Source: Clostridia bacterium
GTDB lineage: Bacteria; Bacillota_A; Clostridia; Christensenellales; Aristaeellaceae
Direction: 5' to 3'
Assembly: GCA_009783365.1 (NCBI GenBank)
Contig: WRHG01000001.1
Span: 1 to 44,856, forward strand
DNA: 44,856 nt
How positions within the stretch are numbered: the stretch's first letter is position 1; the number at the start of each line of letters is the position of its first letter. Shown one piece after another: positions 16,126-24,857 of the stretch. The notes under the pieces were generated by a model that did not search any database, had not been told where the DNA came from, and worked only from the letters and a program-made list of their open reading frames with translations. The translations under genes and the position numbers were made by a program.

Positions 16126-17118
16126 GTGAAACGATTTCGATTGCTGCCCCTCTGTTTTTCTCTTTGCCTGGCTGTCGGCGTGAACGGAATCGCGGCGGGC
16201 GCCGCCGTCTTTGACGCCGCCGATGTAGCCCCCCCGCCGCCAAAGCCGCATATCTACCTTGACGGCAACTATACCTATGCCCTGACCAATGGGCAGGCAA
16301 GCATTGCAAAATATCATGGCGACGCCGCCTGGCTGGCGATCCCGGATCAGTGGAACGGTATACCGATTACCGCAGTCGGCGAAGGCGCGTTTTATGCGCG
16401 GGGCGGGCTCACCGCGGTTACCATTCCCAGCAGCATCACGTCCATCGGCCCGTATGCCTTCTGCGGGTGCGACCGTTTACACAGCGTATTGATCCCCTCC
16501 GGCTGTACCTCCATCGGCGTCGGCGCGTTCTCTGTCTGCGCCAGCCTGGCACGCATTAACGTCATGCCGGAGAATCCCGCATATGCTTCCGTAGACGGCG
16601 TACTTTTTAGTGCGTCGCAGACGACGCTTGTGGCTTATCCGGCCGGCCGCGACGGCAGCGTATACGTCATTCCGGAAGGCGTCCGGCATATCGGCGGAGG
16701 CGCGTTCTCCGGCTGCAACCGGCTGGATCGCCTTTCCCTCGCGGAGGGTGTCTCCCTCATTGACGAATACGCTTTTTCACTGTGTTCTCAGCTGGAGAGT
16801 ATAACCATCCCCGGCAGTTGTTCTTCCATAGGCGCATACGCCTTCTTCCGCTGTGACCGGCTGCAGCGCGTAACAATCCGCAGCGGCTGCGCTTCCATTG
16901 GCAACAAGGCATTCTATGATTGTGAAAATCTGTCCCAAATCATCATCCCGGACAGCGTGGCGTGTATCGGCGAAGGAGCGTTTACCGGTTGCAAGAACCT
17001 CACATTCACGGTCTCCGAGGGCAGCTGCGGGTTGGCTTACGCCCGGGAAAACAACATTTTGTATACCATTGCCCCTTCATGCCCGGGATATGATAATAAT
17101 GAACCCGGATCAACATAG
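16126..17118 (+). CDS. Secreted BspA-like leucine-rich-repeat protein
   Basis: A 330-residue exported protein. The signal peptide is KRFRLLPLCFSLCLAVGV with cleavage near AAGAA (about residue 27). A short proline-rich linker (APPPPKP) follows, then seven to eight LRR_5-type repeats of 22-24 residues with the recurring SIG.YAF..C..L..I.IP pattern, e.g. SIGPYAFCGCDRLHSVLIPS. I place the start at the GTG at 16126, where GGGGAG lies six bases ahead and the signal peptide begins directly; an in-frame ATG at 16090 adds 12 unlikely residues. There is no LPXTG, membrane anchor or surface-layer domain, so it is either released or held non-covalently. Related proteins bind host or environmental surfaces; the ligand here is unknown. 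Confidence 0.83.
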   Translation: MKRFRLLPLCFSLCLAVGVNGIAAGAAVFDAADVAPPPPKPHIYLDGNYTYALTNGQASIAKYHGDAAWLAIPDQWNGIPITAVGEGAFYARGGLTAVTIPSSITSIGPYAFCGCDRLHSVLIPSGCTSIGVGAFSVCASLARINVMPENPAYASVDGVLFSASQTTLVAYPAGRDGSVYVIPEGVRHIGGGAFSGCNRLDRLSLAEGVSLIDEYAFSLCSQLESITIPGSCSSIGAYAFFRCDRLQRVTIRSGCASIGNKAFYDCENLSQIIIPDSVACIGEGAFTGCKNLTFTVSEGSCGLAYARENNILYTIAPSCPGYDNNEPGST

Positions 17119-17121
17119 TGC

Positions 17122-17150
17122 TTCCCTGACCGGCGTCTTTCTGGTATAAT
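17122..17150 (+). promoter_or_regulatory. Promoter of the 472-residue secreted protein gene
   Basis: TTCCCT (17122-17127), a 17-bp spacer and perfect TATAAT (17145-17150) preceded by TGG as an extended -10. It starts 3 bp after the LRR gene stop, so the downstream gene has its own transcript. Confidence 0.65.
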
Positions 17151-17221
17151 GATTGATCATAGCATCCCCGTGATTCGCGCCCGCCCGTTTCCCATTTCTT
17201 CCCATGAAAGGATGGTTACTC

Positions 17222-18640
17222 ATGAAGCGTATCGCTGTTTTATTCCTTGTGCTCCTGCTGATCCCCATTGGCCTTGGCGCCGGGGCGGAAGCCTCAGATC
17301 CGGCCGGCATTAAAGCCGCCGTAGAAGGCTTCCTCACGGTTGAAATGGAACGCCAGGCAAGCCTTGCCGCAACCGAATGGGAGCGTTATCTTTACGCTCA
17401 GGGCGTGGCCGAGGTTGATGTGAGCCTGGCAAAATTCGACATCACCAAGGAAAAGCCCCTGACCGTAAACTTCCTAATAGCAAGCGGCCAGCCCGACCTA
17501 AAGAACCGGCCTCCCTATCAGGGCGACCCCGCGCCTTTCCTCCAGGGCGTCGTTCAATCTATGGGCACGCGAAATGTGAAAGCCAAATTGAACCTGCTGA
17601 TCACAGAGCAGGACGGATACCTGGTCTCCTACGCCAAGGGCGCGGAGGCCGCCCTGCAAAAAACCGTGAAGGGCCTGGCCACCAAGGCGCAAAAAGCCGT
17701 AGATGATAAAAAGCTGCTGGCCGCCCTTACGGATTACCTGATGCCCAGCCCAATCATCATGCCCAAGAAAGCGCCCGCCAACCTGGCCTTGGAAGTCAAA
17801 AACCTTGCCTATGACGCCTTTTTGCAGCGTAACGGCCTCGACCTTGATAAAAACCGCTTTCTCGGCGCAATGCTCTATGGAATCAAAGACCCGAAGCTGG
17901 TTACCACCTTTGGCCCAGAGAAGCTGGTGCTCGAGTATACCGTTCCCTTCTTCTCCACCCAGATGCAGACCACAGCCGACAACCAATGCGAAGAACTGGC
18001 TTACGACCGAAAAGCCAAGGAGTATACCAGCGACGAGCTGATCACCCAATATGCGCGCCAGTTGGAAAAGGACGTGGTAGCCTACCGTTACGGAAAAAAG
18101 ACCGATGTGAATGAAACCTACCAGTTCAGCCTGCTGGACCTGCCCAAAAACCTGACCCCGGCGGATTTCTATCAGCATGAAACAGATGACGTCAACCTTT
18201 CAGGCGTCATCTTCGGTCTCATGATTGGAAACACCGTGGAAAACTTCCCCGACTATCCCGCCATCCGCAACCCCTCCAACGGGCATGTCACCGGCACGAA
18301 CAGCGGCACAAAGGTAAAGTTCCAGGTTGGTGACAAAGACGAGTTTAACCGGTGCATCAGCGTATATGATATGTCGGACCGGCGAATCTCCGTAACCTAC
18401 CTGGCCGCAGGTAAAAAAACCTCCGTCCGCATCCCCGAGGGTAACTACTACTTCGTCATCGGCGTCGGCAAAGCATGGTACGGCCCGGAAAACCTCTTTG
18501 GCCCCGCCGGCTTCTATCAAAAGATGGGACCCGTTGAAATCAAAAGCAAACGCTGGGTTCATACCTATACCTTTAACGCCAGGGAAAGGGACCGGGGAAA
18601 ACCCGTCGACTCCGGTTCGCTTGGTTTCGGGGAGTGGTAA
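17222..18640 (+). CDS. Secreted protein of unknown function, 472 residues
   Basis: I do not recognise the main body. The N-terminus is a clear signal peptide (MKRIAVLFLVLLLIPIGLG, cleavage near AEA at 22-24) with no lipobox. The central region is helical and lysine-rich, with KGLATKAQKAVDDKK and ADNQCEELAYDRKAKEYTS. The last 110 residues (from about NSGTKVKFQVGDKDEF) look like a separate beta domain containing SVRIPEGNYYFVIGVGKAWY and NLFGPAGFY. That pattern resembles a C-terminal module I associate with exported Clostridia proteins, but I cannot name it. The start is the ATG at 17222 with AAAGGATG upstream; it has its own promoter and a terminator after the stop. The neighbouring LRR protein is also secreted, but nothing ties them functionally. 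Confidence 0.75.
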   Translation: MKRIAVLFLVLLLIPIGLGAGAEASDPAGIKAAVEGFLTVEMERQASLAATEWERYLYAQGVAEVDVSLAKFDITKEKPLTVNFLIASGQPDLKNRPPYQGDPAPFLQGVVQSMGTRNVKAKLNLLITEQDGYLVSYAKGAEAALQKTVKGLATKAQKAVDDKKLLAALTDYLMPSPIIMPKKAPANLALEVKNLAYDAFLQRNGLDLDKNRFLGAMLYGIKDPKLVTTFGPEKLVLEYTVPFFSTQMQTTADNQCEELAYDRKAKEYTSDELITQYARQLEKDVVAYRYGKKTDVNETYQFSLLDLPKNLTPADFYQHETDDVNLSGVIFGLMIGNTVENFPDYPAIRNPSNGHVTGTNSGTKVKFQVGDKDEFNRCISVYDMSDRRISVTYLAAGKKTSVRIPEGNYYFVIGVGKAWYGPENLFGPAGFYQKMGPVEIKSKRWVHTYTFNARERDRGKPVDSGSLGFGEW

Positions 18641-18664
18641 ACGGCCGGTAAAAAGCCCCGACAA

Positions 18665-18700
18665 AAAGGACCGGCCAAGCGGTAAGCCTGGCCGGCCTTT
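18665..18700 (+). terminator. Rho-independent-type terminator after the 472-residue secreted protein
   Basis: AAAGG-A-CCGGCCA pairs with TGGCCGG-CCTTT (one bulged A), an 11-base loop, 25 bp past the stop codon. The T run is short (TTTGT). Confidence 0.65.
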
Positions 18701-18773
18701 GTACGTGAGCGCATGAACGGGAGGCAGGGAACCCCTTCCTCCCATCGCATCATATTCAAGGAGGATCCTCCCT

Positions 18774-19664
18774 ATGCCGACGCCCCTCATGCCCGCATCC
18801 GCTCAAAAGGGCCACATGCTGGCCCTTTTCTCCGTTGTGGTTTGGGGCGCCACATTCATCTCCACCAAGGTGCTCCTAAAGGACTTCCGCCCTGTGGAAA
18901 TCCTGTTTATCCGCATCTCTCTGGCCATCCTGGCTTTATTCATCGCCCGGCCAAGGTTCCTCACCCTACGGAACCCACGGCATCACCTGCTTTTCGCGGG
19001 CGCCGGCCTCTGCGGGGTCACCCTCTATTTCCTGTTTGAAAACATGGCTCTTACCTACACGTACCCTGCCAATTGCAGCGTCATCATCTCCACCGCCCCG
19101 TTCTTCGTGGCCATGGCGTCCCATTGGTTTGTAAAAAGCGAGCGGATCCGCCTGTCCTTTATCATAGGCTTTGCGGTATCCATGGCGGGAATATGCCTGC
19201 TCTCCTTTAGCGGTCAAGCCCTGCGCCTCAACCCTCTGGGAGATCTGCTGTGCGTACTGGCCGCTATGAGCTGGGCCGGATATACCGTTTTTCTTAAAAA
19301 AATCGAGGCTTACGGATATGACATCCTGATGGTCACACGCCGTGTATTTTGTATGGGACTGTTGTTTCTGCTGCCTTTCCTGCCCTTTGCGGGCTTCTCG
19401 CCAAGCTGGCCGGACCTGCTGAAACCCCTCAACCTGCTTAATCTCCTCTTTCTGGGGCTGGGCGCCAGCGCCCTTTGTTTCGTCACCTGGAATACCGCCG
19501 TAAAACTCATCGGCCCGGTGAAAACCAGCGTGTATATTTATCTGAGCCCCGCCGTCACCATCCTGGCCGCTTTCCTCCTCCTGCGGGACCCTCTCCTGCC
19601 CATGGCCCTCCTGGGCGCCGCCCTCACGCTGGCCGGATTGATCATTTCCCAGCGCCGGAGGTAA
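18774..19664 (+). CDS. EamA-family DMT transporter
   Basis: A 296-residue integral membrane protein of the drug/metabolite transporter superfamily with ten predicted helices arranged as two EamA repeats. Repeat one starts with LALFSVVVWGATFISTKVLL (about residue 16), repeat two with LLCVLAAMSWAGYTVFLKK (about 157). The last loop SVYIYLSPAVTILAAFLLL is characteristic of the family. AAGGAGG lies nine bases before the ATG. A short GGGAGG...CCTCCC hairpin at 18719-18743 sits in its leader. The SGNH hydrolase gene follows after 48 bp and may share the transcript. EamA proteins export amino acids, metabolites or drugs; the substrate cannot be assigned. Confidence 0.9.
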   Translation: MPTPLMPASAQKGHMLALFSVVVWGATFISTKVLLKDFRPVEILFIRISLAILALFIARPRFLTLRNPRHHLLFAGAGLCGVTLYFLFENMALTYTYPANCSVIISTAPFFVAMASHWFVKSERIRLSFIIGFAVSMAGICLLSFSGQALRLNPLGDLLCVLAAMSWAGYTVFLKKIEAYGYDILMVTRRVFCMGLLFLLPFLPFAGFSPSWPDLLKPLNLLNLLFLGLGASALCFVTWNTAVKLIGPVKTSVYIYLSPAVTILAAFLLLRDPLLPMALLGAALTLAGLIISQRRR

Positions 19665-19712
19665 CGGGAGATATCTCGGTATTCTTTATTAACGGTTTGA
19701 AAGGATGATACC

Positions 19713-20381
19713 ATGAGAGAAAGAATTCGAATATGGGGCGATTCGCTTCTTAAGGGCGTCGTGTTCGACGAGTTGCGTAACCGCTACACGATCCTCAAGG
19801 ACAATTGCATCAGTAAGCTTAAGGGCATGTTGCCTTTTCCTGTGGAAAACTACTCGCGTATGGGCTGTACCGCCGCCCAAGCCCTTGATTTGGTAAAAAA
19901 CGAACCCCTTACCGGCGGCGGGCTGGCGCTCATCGAGTTCGGCGGCAATGATTGCGATATGGATTGGCCTGCAGTGGCCGCCAACCCCAAAGCTGACCAC
20001 CAGCCCAAGACGCCGCCCGCAAGGTTTGCCGCCCAGTTGGAAGACCTGGTTGCACGCACGCGCGCCGCCGGAATGGAGCCTATGCTGGCCGTACCCACCC
20101 CTCTGTTCGCGCCCCGATATTTCAATTGGGTAACTCGCGGGCTGGATTCCGCCGCCGTGCTGGCCTTCCTGGGCGACGTGCAGCGCATCTACCGCTGGCA
20201 GGAACTGTATGCCTTCGCGGCGCTGCGCACAGCCGCCGCGTTAAACTGTTCCATTTTAGACCTGCGCACGCCATTCCTTGAACGAAAGCACTACGAGAAC
20301 CTGCTCTGCATCGACGGCATCCATCCCAACGCCGACGGCCACGCGCTGATGCTGGAAACCATCAAAACCGCTTTGTGCTAG
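19713..20381 (+). CDS. SGNH/GDSL-family hydrolase
   Basis: A 222-residue cytoplasmic esterase-like protein with no signal peptide. Block I is IRIWGDSLLKG (Ser11 within GDS), block III is EFGGNDCD, and block V is DGIHPNADGHALM, giving the catalytic Asp and His. GDSL enzymes with this compact size are usually carbohydrate or thioester/acyl esterases. It starts behind AAAGGATG, 48 bp after the EamA transporter, and ends 5 bp from the convergent kduD stop. Because it lies next to the pectin-oligomer genes, removal of acetyl or methyl groups from pectin fragments is conceivable. It is transcribed in the opposite direction, however, so this is only a guess. Confidence 0.85.
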   Translation: MRERIRIWGDSLLKGVVFDELRNRYTILKDNCISKLKGMLPFPVENYSRMGCTAAQALDLVKNEPLTGGGLALIEFGGNDCDMDWPAVAANPKADHQPKTPPARFAAQLEDLVARTRAAGMEPMLAVPTPLFAPRYFNWVTRGLDSAAVLAFLGDVQRIYRWQELYAFAALRTAAALNCSILDLRTPFLERKHYENLLCIDGIHPNADGHALMLETIKTALC

Positions 20382-20386
20382 GCATT

Positions 20387-21181
20387 TCATGGCTGCCTGC
20401 CAATATAGGCAAGGATTCCGCCGTCCACATAAAGGATATGGCCGTTGACAAAATCTGAGGCGCCAGAGGCCAAAAATACCGCCGGGCCTTTCAGGTCCTC
20501 GGGGGTACCCCAGCGCGCCGCCGGCGTTTTGCCGAGAATGAATGCATCGAAGGGGTGGCGGCTGCCGTCCGGCTGCCGCTGGCGCAGCGGAGCCGTCTGA
20601 GGCGTTTCAATATAGCCAGGTCCAAGGCCATTGCACTGAATATTAGCTCCGCCAAACTCACTGCAAATGTTCCGCGTCAGCATCTTCAAGCCGCCCTTGG
20701 CCGCGGCGTAGGCGGATACCGTCTCGCGCCCCAGCTCGCTCATCATGCTGCATACGTTGATGATTTTCCCGTGGCCCTTCCGAATCATGCCGGGAATGCA
20801 CGCCTTGGATACGATGAACGGCGCGTTCAGGTCCACGTCCACCACCCGGCGAAAATCCTCCGCGCCCATCTCCAGCATGGGAACGCGCTTGATGATGCCC
20901 GCGTTATTCACCAGGATATCAACGGCGCCCGCCTCTTTCTCGATACGCGCCACCATGTCCCGGACGGCGTCTTCGTCGGTTACGTCACATACATAACCGC
21001 GTGCAGTAACGCCGGCCTCCCGGTATGCCGCCAGGCCCTGATCTACCAATTCCTGCCCAAGGTCATTGAACGCGATGGAGGCGCCCGCCTCTGCCAGGGC
21101 GGACGCAATGGCAAAGCCAATGCCGTAGGACGCGCCGGTGACCAGCGCTACTTTACCTTCCAGCGAAAACAGGTCTTTCAT
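20387..21181 (-). CDS. kduD: 2-dehydro-3-deoxy-D-gluconate 5-dehydrogenase (SDR)
   Basis: A 264-residue short-chain dehydrogenase. It carries the cofactor loop TGASYGIG (15-22), the NNAG structural motif (92-95) and the catalytic Ser145, Tyr158 (YAAAK) and Lys162. In the KduD reaction the 2,5-diketo-3-deoxygluconate made by KduI is reduced to 2-keto-3-deoxygluconate with NADH. The closely linked kduI gene, 13 bp upstream, decides between KduD and the similar gluconate 5-dehydrogenases. I chose the ATG at 21181, behind GAGGTGAG; the open frame continues 51 codons into kduI but without a site. It is the last gene of the pectin-oligomer operon. Confidence 0.88.
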   Translation of the reverse strand: MKDLFSLEGKVALVTGASYGIGFAIASALAEAGASIAFNDLGQELVDQGLAAYREAGVTARGYVCDVTDEDAVRDMVARIEKEAGAVDILVNNAGIIKRVPMLEMGAEDFRRVVDVDLNAPFIVSKACIPGMIRKGHGKIINVCSMMSELGRETVSAYAAAKGGLKMLTRNICSEFGGANIQCNGLGPGYIETPQTAPLRQRQPDGSRHPFDAFILGKTPAARWGTPEDLKGPAVFLASGASDFVNGHILYVDGGILAYIGRQP

Positions 21182-21194
21182 GTATCTCACCTCG

Positions 21195-22037
21195 TCAGCG
21201 AATGTCCGCAGTCCGTACGCCGTCCATATCTTCAAAGACGATGTTTTCGCCGCCCATGGCCCAGATGAAGGCGTAGCATCCGGTTCCGCATCCCGCGTGG
21301 ATGCTGTAGCTGGGGCTAATGACCGCCTCTTCATTCCGCATTACGATATGCCGTGTCTCGCCGGGCCGGCCCATGAAGTGGAACACCGCGTTGTCACCCT
21401 CCATGTCGAAGTAGGTGTAAACCTCCATCCGCCGCTCATGGGTGTGCGCCGGCATGGTGTTCCACACGCTGCCCTCCTCCAGGATGGTAAGGCCCATGGA
21501 AAGCTGGCAGGTAGGCAATACATCAGGATGGATGAACTGGTTGATGATTCGCTTGTTGGCCGTTTTCTGATCTCCCATCGGCTTTTTGGCGGCGTCTGCG
21601 ATGGAGATGAGCCGCGTCTCGTAACCGCAGTGAGCCGGGTAGGAAACGCCGTAAAACTTAGCCGGGTTTTCCGCGTCATCGCTGGAGAAGGCGACATCCT
21701 TTATACCCCTGGCGAGGTAGACGCAATCCTTGTTGCCCATATTATGCCGCTTGCCGTCCGCCACACAGCGGCCGGGACCGCCTATGTTGAAGAATCCGGC
21801 CTCACGGCGTTCCAGAAAAAAGCCGGCGCCGAAGCTTTGCCAAAGGTCCATCCCCTGATCGATGGGCACAACTCCCCGCACCGGCTGGATACCCAGGATG
21901 ACGGCGCGGTCCACATGGCTGTAGACAGCTTGCACGGTGTCGGGCCGGTATAGGCCGCTTACTAAAAATTCAGCCCTCAGTTCCTCGGTGGTATAACGTT
22001 TCAGGTCCCCGGGACCGGCGGAATAGCGAATTTCCAT
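21195..22037 (-). CDS. kduI: 5-dehydro-4-deoxy-D-glucuronate isomerase
   Basis: A 280-residue cupin-fold isomerase, full length for KduI. It converts 5-keto-4-deoxyuronate, the ring-opened product of unsaturated galacturonate or glucuronate, to 2,5-diketo-3-deoxygluconate. The zinc site is visible as His198, His200 (PAHTHERRMEVY), Glu205 and His247, each two residues later than in the E. coli enzyme. NIGGPGRCVADG (84 on) and YEV/YFDMEG regions are also conserved. AAAGGAGAG precedes the ATG. It sits between the GH105 hydrolase and kduD, in the order the substrate flows, and all three proteins lack signal peptides, so the steps run in the cytosol. Confidence 0.95.
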   Translation of the reverse strand: MEIRYSAGPGDLKRYTTEELRAEFLVSGLYRPDTVQAVYSHVDRAVILGIQPVRGVVPIDQGMDLWQSFGAGFFLERREAGFFNIGGPGRCVADGKRHNMGNKDCVYLARGIKDVAFSSDDAENPAKFYGVSYPAHCGYETRLISIADAAKKPMGDQKTANKRIINQFIHPDVLPTCQLSMGLTILEEGSVWNTMPAHTHERRMEVYTYFDMEGDNAVFHFMGRPGETRHIVMRNEEAVISPSYSIHAGCGTGCYAFIWAMGGENIVFEDMDGVRTADIR

Positions 22038-22092
22038 GTTTCTCTCCTTTCATTGACGGCTATGCTGCATTGGCGCTTCCAAAACACGGCTC

Positions 22093-23136
22093 CTATCGGG
22101 CCGCAGCACCCTCGCCCCCGCTGCCAAGCACCGCCGCCAGCTGGGCCAGCGCCAAGCCCTGCCCCCAGCCCTGGGTCCAGTCCCTGGGCACGTTGCGGTA
22201 GCTCTCTCGGTCCCGCATAACGGCGGTGCCTCCTGAGACATTCTGCACCCGACCGTCATTGCCGATGTTGGCCAGCACAGCCTCCAGCGCCCTTTGCGCA
22301 CAGCGGGTATGCAGCGGATTGCGGTTCAGCACCATGGCGGCGCCGATGCCGGCCGTTGCCGATACCTCCCCATAGCTCTCCTCGTCGTCCAGGATGGTGC
22401 CCCACAGCCCGTCTTCTCTTTGCAGCCTCTTCAGCGCCGTCAACTGGTCCCGTAAAGAACAGTCCACATGCAGGAAGGACGGGTACAGGTAGTGCTGGGG
22501 CAGCAGACCGCGTACCCTGCTCATGGTATAAGCGGCCCAGGCATTGCCCCGGCCCCAGAAAAAACCGGACATATGTCCCTTCTCAATTTGGTTATAAGCA
22601 TGATACCATAATCCAGACGCCTTGTCGTGCAGGTATTCGATGTGCCAATAGAACTGGTTCAGGGCATCCGCCACCAGGCCGGCGTCCTCCAGCAGCACCC
22701 CGGCCCGCAGCATGAAATAACCGGCCATGAACAGTGTGTCGGCCCAGGCCTGCTCCGGAAAATCGTTACGGATTGAAACGGTGTGCTGCAAAACGCCGTC
22801 TCCGAAACGCGGGGCTGTGCGCCGCAGATAATCCAGCTTACTTTCAAGAATCTCCCGGTACATTTCCGCGCCGGTTTCAGCAAAGAGCGTCAGCAGGCAA
22901 TGTCCCATCGCGCATGTGTTTACCGTCCAAGCCGGCAGCCCCAGGGCAATATGCTCGTCCACCCGCGTGCGGAGAGCCTCCAGGTACCCCTGGCGGCCGG
23001 TGGCTTCCCATGCGCGGGCCACGCCGTAGTAGGCCACGCCGCAAGGCCAATCCCAGGGTAGATCCATGTCCAGGGTTTTTTGCACCACCCGGTCCATGAG
23101 CCCCTCAAGGGCCTTTCCATCATATTCCAGCTTCAT
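22093..23136 (-). CDS. GH105 (GH88-related) unsaturated uronyl hydrolase
   Basis: A 347-residue (alpha/alpha)6-barrel hydrolase. By hydration of the 4,5 double bond it releases the unsaturated uronic acid from the non-reducing end of oligosaccharides left by pectate or rhamnogalacturonan lyases. The key aspartate is Asp133 in AWADTLFMAGYFMLR, aligned with Asp143 of Bacillus YteR. GLWYHAYN, GFFWGRGNAW and EVSATAGIGAAM are further family motifs. There is no signal peptide. The start follows GGGAGAATT, 71 bp after the binding-protein gene, with a strong hairpin between. Its product feeds KduI and KduD, encoded next. GH88 enzymes acting on glycosaminoglycan fragments are the alternative, but this sequence resembles GH105 more. 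Confidence 0.88.
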   Translation of the reverse strand: MKLEYDGKALEGLMDRVVQKTLDMDLPWDWPCGVAYYGVARAWEATGRQGYLEALRTRVDEHIALGLPAWTVNTCAMGHCLLTLFAETGAEMYREILESKLDYLRRTAPRFGDGVLQHTVSIRNDFPEQAWADTLFMAGYFMLRAGVLLEDAGLVADALNQFYWHIEYLHDKASGLWYHAYNQIEKGHMSGFFWGRGNAWAAYTMSRVRGLLPQHYLYPSFLHVDCSLRDQLTALKRLQREDGLWGTILDDEESYGEVSATAGIGAAMVLNRNPLHTRCAQRALEAVLANIGNDGRVQNVSGGTAVMRDRESYRNVPRDWTQGWGQGLALAQLAAVLGSGGEGAAAR

Positions 23137-23155
23137 AATTCTCCCGTCGTATGGG

Positions 23156-23183
23156 AAGGGCCCTCGAAGGAACGAGGGCCCTT
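23156..23183 (-). terminator. Strong hairpin between binding-protein and GH105 genes
   Basis: AAGGGCCCTCG (23156-23166) and its exact complement (23173-23183) around a six-base loop: a perfect 11-bp stem 24 bp past the binding-protein stop. On the minus strand it is followed by CCCATACG, not a T run. A second small palindrome, GGGGCGCCCC, lies between it and the stop. As in the first sugar operon, it may limit transcription past the binding protein or stabilise the mRNA end. Confidence 0.55.
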
Positions 23184-23207
23184 GTACCAGGATAGGGGGC
23201 GCCCCGC

Positions 23208-24785
23208 TTACGGAATGTAGTTTCCGGCTTCTACCGCGGCTTGCTTCTCATCCAGGATGGCCTGGTAGCCGGCGTCCAGGTATGTCCGGCAGGCAGCCTC
23301 ATAGGCGGCTTCAAACTCACCCTCAGATGCGATGGCGCACTTTACATACAGTTCCTTCCACAACTCATTCAGGTCAGCCTTGTACTCGGGCAGTTTCTCC
23401 AATACCACGGTAAACATCGCGTCGGGCACGCGGTATTCGAGATACTCTTTATAGCACTTTATGATGTCCTCCGCCAAATACTCATAACCGGGAGGACTCC
23501 AAGCCTGCAGGTTGGCTTTCTCAAACAGTTCGGCGCTTTCATAGCGCATTCCTTCCACCACCAGGCACCAATAGTCCTTGTTGCTGTTGGCGGACAGGAC
23601 CGCCTCGCCGCTGTAATCGGGGTTCTTTACAGCCAGGCCGGTATCGTCCAGGGTATAGTTCTCGCCTTCAATGCCGTTTTGCCACTTCATCAGGTTTTCA
23701 GGCTGGCTCAGCCAATCCAGGTACATCCACAGAGCGATGCGCTCCATATCCGAAGCCTCGTAGTTCACGCCCATGATCATGCCAAAGGGCCAGTAGCCGC
23801 GGCTCTGGGGATACTTGTCCGCGGGAGTCCGCGCCCTGTCAGGCAGGATGGCGAACTTGGCGTCGGGGTTGTTGGCCAGGGTAGATGTGATGATATCGGT
23901 ATTGCCGGTCAGGTAGGTGCTTACCAAACCGGTGCGGCCGGCTACAAACTCTGCCTTTTCTTTGGTTTCGTCATCGCGCAGGTAGAACTCCTGATCCAGG
24001 ATACCCTGGTTATACTGATAGTTCAGGTTTTTCAGATACCCCTTGGTAGCCTCTGTGGTAAAATCGGCAACGCCCAGCTCCGAATACAGGGTATGCTGAA
24101 CTTCATCAATCGGCCAGTCGCGGTAGAGGTAGCTATAGGTAAAATTGTTCTGCTGCAGGCGGTGTCCCTGGACGCCGAGTCCCAGTTCCTTCCATTTCAG
24201 CAGCATCTCATTGTATACCTCAAGACTGGTCAGGTCTTCAATGGCATAGCCCGCGGCTTCAACCCAGTCCAGCCGAATGATGTGGGTCCAGTTGTCCGCC
24301 AGCGGGCGCTCGGCAAATACAAACATCTTCTTGCCTTCCACGGTGCCGTAATCCTCCGTGGTGACGCCGGAGTTCTTCCAGAACGTGGGCGCGTAAAAGG
24401 CGATTTCCTCCCAGTCCAACTCCTGCATAACGTCCTCGCTGTAATACGCCAGCGCCTGGGGCATATCGTAGTGCATGATGATGTGGGGGGCGGTGTGGCT
24501 GGCAAGCATCTGCTGGTAGTCGGCCACCTCGGTACTGCGGCCGATGGCCACATAGCTCACGTCTACGTTGTACTTGTCCCCGAACTCGCGCTGCGCCCAT
24601 TGGGTGTAATAGTTGTCGGTCACGTTCCAGCCGTCAAAGGCGCGGTCATACACCGGAATCTTGATGGTGACCCGCTCTGGGAAACCGGCTGAATGGTCGG
24701 TGTAGGCTTCGGCGCTGCCGGCGGCAAACAAGTGAACGCACAGCACCAGGGAAAGCATCAGGGAAACCAGGCTTCTTTTCATCAT
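23208..24785 (-). CDS. Oligosaccharide ABC transporter substrate-binding protein (LplA/YtcQ-like)
   Basis: A 525-residue extracellular solute-binding protein of the long type that pairs with LplB/LplC permeases. The signal peptide MKRSLVSLMLSLVLCVHLFA ends near GSAEA (about 29). The mature protein begins RVTIKIPVYDRAF. SRGYWPFGMIMGVN and RIALWMYLDWLSQPENLMKW match the C-lobe of this family. The only signal-region cysteine is not in a lipobox, so again no lipid anchor is predicted. AGGAGG precedes two adjacent ATGs (24785 and 24782); either may be used. A GC-rich stem (24824-24849) lies in the 72-bp gap after the permease. In this locus the likely cargo is an unsaturated rhamnogalacturonan or galacturonan oligosaccharide. 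Confidence 0.9.
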   Translation of the reverse strand: MMKRSLVSLMLSLVLCVHLFAAGSAEAYTDHSAGFPERVTIKIPVYDRAFDGWNVTDNYYTQWAQREFGDKYNVDVSYVAIGRSTEVADYQQMLASHTAPHIIMHYDMPQALAYYSEDVMQELDWEEIAFYAPTFWKNSGVTTEDYGTVEGKKMFVFAERPLADNWTHIIRLDWVEAAGYAIEDLTSLEVYNEMLLKWKELGLGVQGHRLQQNNFTYSYLYRDWPIDEVQHTLYSELGVADFTTEATKGYLKNLNYQYNQGILDQEFYLRDDETKEKAEFVAGRTGLVSTYLTGNTDIITSTLANNPDAKFAILPDRARTPADKYPQSRGYWPFGMIMGVNYEASDMERIALWMYLDWLSQPENLMKWQNGIEGENYTLDDTGLAVKNPDYSGEAVLSANSNKDYWCLVVEGMRYESAELFEKANLQAWSPPGYEYLAEDIIKCYKEYLEYRVPDAMFTVVLEKLPEYKADLNELWKELYVKCAIASEGEFEAAYEAACRTYLDAGYQAILDEKQAAVEAGNYIP

Positions 24786-24857
24786 ACGTTCCTCCTATTC
24801 ATGATTGTGCATATTGTTTCCCGGGCGCAGCCCTCCTGCTGCATGCCCGTTCCAACC

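Noticed and set aside
23241..24692. 483-codon open frame on the plus strand opposite the binding-protein gene
   Set aside because: It mirrors a high-GC coding gene, has no ribosome-binding site, and its protein has no recognisable family. The minus-strand gene has a signal peptide, family motifs and AGGAGG.
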